Shown in pieces: positions 1-4,999 of a stretch of DNA of 6,032 nucleotides. The notes beneath the pieces are model-generated. The model worked only from the letters and a program-made list of their open reading frames with translations. It was not told the origin of the DNA and ran no database searches. A program made the position numbers and the translations under genes. Position 1 is the stretch's first letter; every line of letters begins with the position of its first letter. The DNA comes from Actinomycetes bacterium (GTDB lineage Bacteria; Actinomycetota; Actinomycetes; Streptosporangiales; Streptosporangiaceae), in NCBI GenBank assembly GCA_023425615.1, contig JAFACJ010000630.1:1-6032 (forward strand). The letters are read 5' to 3'.

Positions 1-2
1 GT

Positions 3-1244
3 TCAAGCCCCACTGCGTCTGACCGTCCGCACGCCCCCGCCACCGGAGGGGACGCGGATCGCCGGGCTCACGGTGGTGACGGCCGCGATCGCGGCCATGA
101 GGGCGGCGAGGCAGATGGCGGTGGCCGGGATGCCGGTCCGGTCGAGGAGGTACCCGCCCAGGAGGGAGCCCAGGGGGATGGTCCCCCAGCTGACCATGAG
201 GACCGCGCTCTTGACCCGGGCCAGGAGGTGGTCGGGGATGAGCCGGTACTGGTACCCGACGACCACGACGTTCCACAGCGGCCCCGCGAAGGCGATCGCC
301 ACCGCCAGCGGGCACAGGACGGGGACCGGCGGAGCCAGCGCCAGCGGGAGCATCAGCACCGCCCACACCCAGGTCGTGACGGCCGCGAGACGTCCGGGCG
401 GGACATCGAGGACGAGCCGCGACGCCGCCAGCGCTCCGGCCAGCCCGCCCGCTCCGTAGCAGCCCAGGACCACACCGGCCATGGCGTTCGAGTGGCCGTC
501 CCCGGCCGCCAGCACGACGAGGGCCAGCTTGAGCGCCTCGAACACGAGATTGATGGCCCCCATGAGCCCGACCGACAGCCGCACGAAAGGCTCACGCACC
601 AGCCAGGCGATACCATCCCGCATCTCCGCGGCCATGCCCGCCGGCGGCCGGTCCCGCTTCACCGACAAGTCAGCCCGAATGAAGCAGGTGGCCGCGAACG
701 ACACCGCGTAGGACAGGGCGTCGACGGTGAAAGGCAGCGTGCGGGAGACCCCGAACAGCAGACCGCCGAGCAGAGGCCCGGACAGGGAAGCGGCCCGGGA
801 CCTGGCCTCCAGACGTGCCAACGCCACCGGCAACTGATCGGCGACGACGAGTGACGGCACGATGCTCTTGTCGGCCACGCTGAAGAAGACGAAGAACGTC
901 CCCGCGGCCGTCGAGGCGACCAGCAGATGCGCGAACGTCAAACGGCCCAGCCACATGGCGACCGGGATGCTGCCCAGGGTGAGGAACCTGCCCGCCTCGC
1001 AGACGAGCATCACCTTCTTGCGGTCCCACTGGTCCAGCAGCACTCCGGCGGGCAGGTAGAGCAGGACGTACGGCAGCGTCGCGCAGAACCCGGCCAGACC
1101 CGCCTTGGCAGGCGATCCCGTCATCGCGATGACCAGGAGGGGGAAGGCCACCGCGGTCATCCGCGCACCCAACTCGGAGACGGCCTGACCGGTCCAGAGG
1201 AGGACGAAATCCCTGTTGCCGCGCAGACTCATGGGCCGGTTCAC
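3..1244 (-). CDS. MFS transporter (MFS_3/EntS-like drug or metabolite exporter), complete
   Basis: A 413-aa integral membrane protein of the major facilitator superfamily, probably a proton-driven exporter in the cytoplasmic membrane. The whole length is hydrophobic with about 12 predicted helices, the usual size for the family. Residues 11-40 start with RDFVLLWTGQAVSELG, typical of the EntS/MFS_3 branch. Motif A is seen as GVLLDQWDRKK at 67-77 between helices 2 and 3. The family stretch ARLEARSRAASLSGPLLGG is at about 143-161, and PFTVDALSYAVSF at 171-183. The start is GTG (1244-1242), preceded about 10 nt upstream by a GAGGGGAG purine run; an ATG four codons in is an alternative. The stop is TGA at 5-3, so the gene is complete. 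It diverges from the cysteine-rich gene at 1380. The substrate cannot be read from sequence. Export of the product of the neighbouring sugar cluster is inferred from position only. Confidence 0.93.
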   Translation of the reverse strand: MNRPMSLRGNRDFVLLWTGQAVSELGARMTAVAFPLLVIAMTGSPAKAGLAGFCATLPYVLLYLPAGVLLDQWDRKKVMLVCEAGRFLTLGSIPVAMWLGRLTFAHLLVASTAAGTFFVFFSVADKSIVPSLVVADQLPVALARLEARSRAASLSGPLLGGLLFGVSRTLPFTVDALSYAVSFAATCFIRADLSVKRDRPPAGMAAEMRDGIAWLVREPFVRLSVGLMGAINLVFEALKLALVVLAAGDGHSNAMAGVVLGCYGAGGLAGALAASRLVLDVPPGRLAAVTTWVWAVLMLPLALAPPVPVLCPLAVAIAFAGPLWNVVVVGYQYRLIPDHLLARVKSAVLMVSWGTIPLGSLLGGYLLDRTGIPATAICLAALMAAIAAVTTVSPAIRVPSGGGGVRTVRRSGA

Positions 1245-1379
1245 CGCTCAGGGACTCCCCTCGGTCGCCTCCTTCGAGCCTGCGCCGGGGACTTATCGAC
1301 GGCAACCCCGCGTTGTCTCGGCGTTCAGTGGTCCGCTTCGGATATCGGTTGGCTCCCCGCGCTGTATGACAATGCGGAG
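1245..1379. promoter_or_regulatory. Divergent intergenic region between MFS gene and cysteine-rich gene
   Basis: These 135 bp separate two divergently read genes, so both promoters should lie here. The minus strand carries the TTGTCA hexamer (rc of 1367-1372), a fair -35 box, but I see no good -10 at normal spacing. The purine run serving the MFS GTG start is close to 1255-1262. No clear operator palindrome is visible. The call rests on gene orientation, not on a recognised box. Confidence 0.3.
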
Positions 1380-1871
1380 ATGACCGTCTTCCTCTGCTCC
1401 CGGTGCGGTACCGCGGTCACCCCGGAATTGGTCGGACTCCCCTCGGTTCCCGATGTCCCGGACGAACAGGAACGGGACCCGGAGACACGGCGGGCGCCTT
1501 CCACTGTTCCGAGAGGGTGCTACGCGATCGATACCGAGCCTTGGGGGCCTCCCTACGTGGTGCAGGACGATCAGGAGGACCCGAAACCGGCACAGTCCCG
1601 TGGGCCCGTGGTCTGCCGTGACGGTGACTTCGTCATCTCGGCCGGTGTTCGGGACACGGTGGTGGTGCACCCCGAGGACGCTCCTGGGCTTCGGGTCCTG
1701 CCGGGGTGGAAGAACAGCAGCGGATGCTGCGGACCGGCGGGGAACGAGGGGCTCAACCTGGCGTGCCCGTGCGGTGCACCTGTCGCGACTCTGGCGGCGG
1801 ACTGTTTCGGGCCTTATGAGCTGCACCTTGATCCGGTGCGGACTTGTGCGTTTTCGGGTGGGTGGGGTTAG
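1380..1871 (+). CDS. Cysteine-rich hypothetical protein, zinc-ribbon-like N-terminus
   Basis: A 163-aa soluble protein that I cannot assign to a function. It opens MTVFLCSRCG, with a CxxC pair (C6, C9) as in zinc ribbons. A charged, proline-rich stretch follows at about 20-75. The C-terminal half has a CC pair (116-117), CPC (129-131), C142 and C156, making ten cysteines in all. No signal peptide or membrane helix is seen. The pattern suggests metal binding, which is inference. I recall similar proteins of this layout in Streptomyces genomes but cannot check. The ATG at 1380 was chosen because the protein is CxxC-rich from there; GGAG directly abuts the start, so the ribosome site is poor. 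The open frame continues upstream to 927, but that part is antisense to the MFS gene. The TAG stop overlaps by 2 nt the TAA of the minus-strand gene tail. Confidence 0.72.
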   Translation: MTVFLCSRCGTAVTPELVGLPSVPDVPDEQERDPETRRAPSTVPRGCYAIDTEPWGPPYVVQDDQEDPKPAQSRGPVVCRDGDFVISAGVRDTVVVHPEDAPGLRVLPGWKNSSGCCGPAGNEGLNLACPCGAPVATLAADCFGPYELHLDPVRTCAFSGGWG

Positions 1872-1951
1872 GAGAAGATGAGGCGGGCGAGCCAGGTGCC
1901 GTGTTGGTCTAGGAACTTCTCGTGTGCGTCTTGGATGCCGTAGGCGCGGGC
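1868..1951 (-). pseudogene. C-terminal remnant of an unidentified gene cut by IS982
   Basis: Twenty-seven sense codons and a TAA stop remain from a minus-strand gene; the peptide starts ARAYGIQDAHEKFLDQHG and ends in WLARLIFS. 23 of the 27 codons end in G or C and the composition looks like a normal protein, so this is real coding sequence. The frame runs on into the IS982 element, where it is meaningless. The upstream part of the gene is not found on the other side of the element, where an IS5-type remnant sits instead. The product is not recognisable from this tail. By position and strand it was probably the gene following the glycosyltransferase in the sugar operon. Its stop overlaps the TAG of the convergent cysteine-rich gene (TTAG at 1868-1871). 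Confidence 0.6.
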
Positions 1952-1968
1952 TAGATCGTTGATGTGAA
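1952..1968 (+). repeat. Left terminal inverted repeat of IS982 element
   Basis: TAGATCGTTGATGTGAA, identical to the reverse complement of 2914-2930. It sits 3 nt beyond the transposase stop codon (1974-1972). Confidence 0.85.
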
Positions 1969-1971
1969 ATG

Positions 1972-2865
1972 TCAGTGGTCGTAGGCGGTCAGTGACCGTT
2001 TCACGGGTGCGTCGGTGTTCCAGTTGTGCCAGATGGCGGCGTTGAGGGCGAGGATGCGCTGGCTGATGCGGGCCCACAGGCCGTCGGTGGTGCGGGCGTT
2101 GTGGCGCTCTGGGCCGAGCTGGTTCTTCAGGGTCCAGATGATCGCTTCGATGCGCTGGCGGAGCCAGGAGGGGAAAGGCCGGTGTGGTGCGGGTTCGTCC
2201 TGGCGGGGCGGGCGGATGAGCGGGTGGCCGAGGTCTGCGGCGGCTTTTTCGATGCCGGCGCCGGCGAAACCCTTGTCGCACACGATCGGGCACGGCCCGG
2301 GCGCAATCGGGCGGAGGTGCAGCAGGTGCAGTGCTTGTTTGCGTTCGTCGAGGTCTTTGGGGTGGGCGAGGCTGTAGGCGGCCACCGCTCCGTCGGCGGT
2401 GGTGATCAGCATCAGCTTGGCGCCCCAGTAGAACGCGTGGTGGGACTTGTCCATGCCGTACCCGGCGATGTCGCCCAGGCCGGACCGGTTGACCGTCACT
2501 CGTGACGCGCCGCAGCGGATGGGTGTGCCGTCCATCAACCGCAAAGGTTCGTGCCAGGACGGCACGTGCCGGGCCAGCCACAACGCCGCCGCTGACATCT
2601 GTGGGCCCATGTCACGCAACTGCCGGTTGTACTGGGACTGGGAGGGCAGCCGCGGGAACAGGTGCCCGATCCTGCCCGCGGCCGTCCGCAACCAGTACCG
2701 CTCGGTGTCGCACCGCAGCAGTACCTGCGCCACCGCCACGACCACCACCTCGGCCGGGGGCAACACCGGACGGCGCCCACGCCGCGGACGTTCCCGCGAA
2801 CGCAGCACATGATCATCCAGATGGACATAGAGTGCGGTCAGAAGGGCGTCCAGTTCAGTCTTCAC
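1972..2865 (-). CDS. IS982-family transposase (DDE)
   Basis: DDE transposase that cuts and joins the ends of its own element. The catalytic triad is visible as D in LMDGTPIRCG, D in VCDKGFAG, and E in QRIEAIIWTLKNQLG (residues 121, 206 and 249 when counted from the ATG at 2892). Other family marks are SQSQYNRQLR, GYGMDKSHHAFYWGAKL, and the C-terminal AIWHN...PVKRSLTAYDH, which is close to the usual IS982 ending. I prefer the GTG start at 2865: CCAGGA lies 7 nt upstream, and the resulting start (KTELDALLTALYV) matches where IS982 proteins begin. The ATG at 2892 would add nine residues with a weak ribosome site. The protein is 297 aa (306 from the ATG), normal length, with no frameshift, so the element may still be active. 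Confidence 0.93.
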   Translation of the reverse strand: MKTELDALLTALYVHLDDHVLRSRERPRRGRRPVLPPAEVVVVAVAQVLLRCDTERYWLRTAAGRIGHLFPRLPSQSQYNRQLRDMGPQMSAAALWLARHVPSWHEPLRLMDGTPIRCGASRVTVNRSGLGDIAGYGMDKSHHAFYWGAKLMLITTADGAVAAYSLAHPKDLDERKQALHLLHLRPIAPGPCPIVCDKGFAGAGIEKAAADLGHPLIRPPRQDEPAPHRPFPSWLRQRIEAIIWTLKNQLGPERHNARTTDGLWARISQRILALNAAIWHNWNTDAPVKRSLTAYDH

Positions 2866-2913
2866 AAACCGATCCTGGACGCCCTTCGTCATGCCCGCAG
2901 ACCATCATCCAAA

Positions 2914-2930
2914 TTCACATCAACGATCTA
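2914..2930 (-). repeat. Right terminal inverted repeat of IS982 element
   Basis: Reverse complement of the left repeat, 17 of 17 bases identical. It lies just upstream of the transposase gene and so probably contains or borders its promoter. Confidence 0.85.
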
Positions 2931-2952
2931 GGCCGTGTCGTCAAGGTGGGGC

Positions 2953-3192
2953 ATGGTTCGTCGTCATGAGTCGACCGATGCCGAGTGGCAGGCGCTGGAG
3001 CCGCTGCTGCCCAGGCGGACGATGGGAACGCCCCCGGGCCTGCCGAACGGGATCGTGTTCGAGTTCCGCTTCCGTGTGGCCTGGCGGGACGTGCCCGAGC
3101 GATACAGGTCCTGGCGGTCGCTGCATACCCGGTCGGTCTCTGTGGTCGTTCACGGGTTGAGCGAGACGGCAGGTGGACGGCGCATCGGTTAG
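2953..3192 (+). pseudogene. Truncated, decayed IS5-family transposase N-terminus
   Basis: The reading frame begins MVRRHESTDAEWQALEPLLP and continues with NGIVFEFRFRVAWRDVPERY and SWRSLHTR, the typical N-terminal domain of actinobacterial IS5-family transposases (usual pattern HxLTDxxW..LxPLLP ... NGxx.R.RTGxxWRDLPERYG.W.T). The usual next motif, R-F-R-R-W-x-x-D-G, is broken. RSLWSFTG is in a +1 frame from about 3134, and HGLSETA returns in the original frame, so small indels are likely. The frame stops at 3192 after about 79 residues, with no catalytic DDE residues left. The preceding bases from about 2931 (GCCGTGTCGTCAAGGTGG) look like the terminal repeat and leader of such an element. No matching right end is found. 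Its stop region meets the 3' end of the glycosyltransferase gene. Confidence 0.75.
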
Positions 3193-4067
3193 AAGATGGG
3201 CGGGCGACCGGCTTGGGTGAGCTTGCCGACGGTGGACCAGCGCATCGGGGCTCTCGTGCCCGGGCTGGCCTTGAGTCCCTCCATGAAGCCGGAGAGGGAG
3301 GCGCGCAAGGCGTCCCGGGTGCGGAAGCGGAGGAGGGTGAGGAGGGTCCAGGTGGCGAGGTTGAGAGGGATGAGGACGGCAGGGAGGTTGCGGCGGGCCA
3401 GCCAGACGCGGTTGCGGGCGTTGAGCCGGTAGAAGACGGCGTGACGGGCGGGGTTCGTGGCGGGGTGGTGAACGATGATCTCGGGGGCGTAGAGGCCGGT
3501 GTAGCCGCGGTTCCACAGGCGCCAGGCCAGGTCGACGCCCTCGTGGAAGAGAAAGAAGTCACCGGGCCAGCCGCCGACCTCCTCGAAGGCGTCACGTCGG
3601 ATCATGACGACGCCCTCGGCCATGACGGTCACGATCCCTCCCCGGTCGGGGTCCGAGGCGCGCAAGCGGGGAACCCAACGCCGGAGGGTGGCGCCCGAGT
3701 CGGGGTCGCTGATGCGGGGTTGGGCGTAGGCGCGGCACGGGTCGGCGGCGAGGTGGGCGACGAGGCGGGCCAGGGTGTCCGTGGCGGGCAGGACGGCGTC
3801 GTTGTCGAAGAAGAACAGGTAGTCGCCCCTGATGTTGGCGGCTCCGATGTTCCGGCCCTCGGGGATGCCGGCGTTCTCTGCGAGTTCGACGGTGCGGACG
3901 CCGTCCGGGACGAGGGCGGGAGCGCATCCGTTGCCCACGACGACCACGTCCAGCTCGATGCCCTCCTGGGCGAGAAGCGAGCGCATGGCGACGGGGAATT
4001 CCTCGGGCCGGTCGTTCATCGTCAGAACGACCGCACCGACGCTCGGCTTGGTGGTGTTCTCGCTCAC
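3189..4067 (-). CDS. Family 2 glycosyltransferase (GT-A fold)
   Basis: A cytoplasmic, possibly membrane-associated, inverting glycosyltransferase that transfers a sugar from an NDP-sugar to an unknown acceptor. Counting from the ATG at 4118: PSVGAVVLTMNDRPEE (25-40) is the first beta strand and nucleotide-binding start, AGIPEGRNIGA is at 83-93, the metal-binding DxD is FDNDA (D105, D107), and the acceptor/base region is GWPGDFFLFHEGVDLAWRLWNRGY with H192-E193 and D196. A hydrophobic stretch near the C-terminus (PAVLIPLNLATWTLLTLL) may be a membrane contact. I chose GTG at 4067 (292 aa): AGAGG lies 6 nt upstream and the GT-A domain then begins nine residues in. ATGs at 4118 and 4106 have poor ribosome sites. 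It follows the aminotransferase gene by 116 nt. It is full length by family standards, and the stop is TAA at 3191-3189. Confidence 0.92.
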   Translation of the reverse strand: MSENTTKPSVGAVVLTMNDRPEEFPVAMRSLLAQEGIELDVVVVGNGCAPALVPDGVRTVELAENAGIPEGRNIGAANIRGDYLFFFDNDAVLPATDTLARLVAHLAADPCRAYAQPRISDPDSGATLRRWVPRLRASDPDRGGIVTVMAEGVVMIRRDAFEEVGGWPGDFFLFHEGVDLAWRLWNRGYTGLYAPEIIVHHPATNPARHAVFYRLNARNRVWLARRNLPAVLIPLNLATWTLLTLLRFRTRDALRASLSGFMEGLKASPGTRAPMRWSTVGKLTQAGRPPIF

Positions 4068-4073
4068 GGGTCG

Positions 4074-4078
4074 CCTCT
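4074..4078 (-). promoter_or_regulatory. Ribosome binding site deciding the glycosyltransferase start
   Basis: AGAGG on the minus strand, 6 nt before GTG at 4067-4065. This is the best Shine-Dalgarno match near any candidate start and favours the shorter protein over the ATG at 4118. Confidence 0.5.
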
Positions 4079-4183
4079 GGTCGTTCGCAGGGTGGAGATC
4101 ATCCATCTCGGCGGCCATCCGGCAGCCGCCGGAATGTCGCCTTCTGGACGAGTCAGCTTAACCTTCGCCGCACAGGGCGGCTT

Positions 4184-4999
4184 TCAGCTTTTCCAGATCA
4201 TGTGAAGGGCGTCGATGACCCGGTGAACGTGATCGGCGGTCATGGCCGGGTAGCACGGCAGGGACAACTGCCTGGCCGCGATGGCCTCGGTGATCGGGAG
4301 GTGCGGGCTGTCGTCGTCTGCGAACGCCCGCAGGGTGTGGACGGGCCGGAAGTGCCTGCTCGTGGCGATCCGATGATCGGTGTGGAGCCGGTGGGCGACC
4401 TCGTCTCGGCTCAGCGGTGCGTGGACGGGGTCAACGAAGATCGAGTAGAGGAACCATCCCGGCTCGGTGCCCGGTAGAACGTTCGGGGTCGACAAGCCCG
4501 GCAGGGTGGAGAGTGCCTGGCTGTAGGCGCCGGCGATCGCGGCACGGCGGGCGGTGAAGTCGGGAAGTCTGCGCCATTGCCGAAGGCCGACGGCTGCGGC
4601 GAGGTCGGCCATCACGTACTTGAGACCCGGCACTGTGACCTCGTAATCAGCCGTGCGGCGTTCGGCGTGCCGTTGCCAGACGGAGGAGTCGATGCCGTGC
4701 CGTCCCAGCAGCCGGGCCTTGCGGACGAGGTCTCCTCGGCCGACGAGCATTCCGCCTTCGCCAGTGGTGACGACCTTGTTGGCGTAGAAGCTGAAGGTGC
4801 TGAGATCCCCGACACTTCCCGCCCGCAGGCCGTCCCTCCGGGCGCATAGGGCGTGGGCGGCGTCCTCGAAGGCGGCGGCCTTGGGACCGTGGGTCAGCCA
4901 CCCGGACCTAAGGGTATCGACCACCTCGGCGATCTCCTCCTCACCCAGCGATGGCCGATTCCACGGAATCTCCACAAGCGGTGGAGTATCAGCGGTCAC
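4184..4999 (-). CDS. DegT/DnrJ/EryC1/StrS-family PLP aminotransferase with internal in-frame deletion
   Basis: The family are PLP-dependent sugar aminotransferases that aminate keto-sugar nucleotides. Visible parts: IPWNRPSLGEEEI (11-23), SGWLTHGPKAAAFE (32-45), DAAHA (46-50, whose Asp contacts the PLP ring nitrogen), the catalytic Lys75 in FSFYANKVVTTGEGG, YVMADLAAAVGLRQ (128-141), and LPCYPAMTADHV near the C-terminus. At 271 aa it is about 100 short of the usual 370-390. In relatives, GPK..xFE is followed by about 100 residues holding the SxTAAL phosphate-binding loop and PxxTFxAT before EDAAHA; here FE runs straight into DAAHA at about 4862-4870. The frame is kept and both ends look unchanged, so this is an internal deletion rather than a short family member. 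It is probably inactive. The GTG start (4999) overlaps the epimerase stop by 11 nt, suggesting coupled translation. Confidence 0.85.
   Translation of the reverse strand: MTADTPPLVEIPWNRPSLGEEEIAEVVDTLRSGWLTHGPKAAAFEDAAHALCARRDGLRAGSVGDLSTFSFYANKVVTTGEGGMLVGRGDLVRKARLLGRHGIDSSVWQRHAERRTADYEVTVPGLKYVMADLAAAVGLRQWRRLPDFTARRAAIAGAYSQALSTLPGLSTPNVLPGTEPGWFLYSIFVDPVHAPLSRDEVAHRLHTDHRIATSRHFRPVHTLRAFADDDSPHLPITEAIAARQLSLPCYPAMTADHVHRVIDALHMIWKS

Larger units (their letters stand above)
1952..2930 (-). mobile_element. IS982-family insertion sequence, complete
   Basis: About 979 bp bounded by 17-bp perfect inverted repeats (TAGATCGTTGATGTGAA at the left, its reverse complement at the right) and carrying one full-length transposase. 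Size and single-ORF layout fit the IS982 family (roughly 1 kb). The transposase stop lies within a few bases of the left repeat, as is usual. The bases just outside both ends are GGC (1949-1951 and 2931-2933), a possible 3-bp target duplication; because these bases are few and G/C-rich, this could be chance. The inverted-repeat match extends by one base (C/G) if the duplication is not real. The left end cuts a minus-strand gene and the right end abuts a decayed IS5-type fragment. Confidence 0.85.

Noticed and set aside
1341..1372. Promoter pair TTGTCA / GATATC on the minus strand upstream of the MFS gene
   Set aside because: Spacing is about 20 nt and the -10 match is poor; not better than expected by chance.
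927..1379. Upstream extension of the cysteine-rich protein frame
   Set aside because: It lies antisense to the MFS gene and reads as low-complexity Arg/His/Gln sequence; the protein-like part begins at 1380.
1293..1826. Minus-strand open frame of 177 codons opposite the cysteine-rich gene
   Set aside because: It is Arg/Pro-rich with no motif, whereas the opposite strand gives an ordered CxxC/CPC protein.
1952..2581. Minus-strand frame joining IS982 DNA to the gene tail
   Set aside because: Inside the element it is an out-of-frame shadow of the transposase; only the last 27 codons outside the element look coding.
4167..4181. Hairpin GCCGC-ACAGG-GCGGC just after the aminotransferase stop
   Set aside because: Only 5 bp of stem and no T-run on either strand; too weak to call a terminator in GC-rich DNA.
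2985..4205. Long plus-strand open frame of about 406 codons
   Set aside because: It is antisense to the glycosyltransferase, is rich in Gly/Glu/Val/Asp repeats typical of GC-rich shadow frames, and has no recognisable motif.
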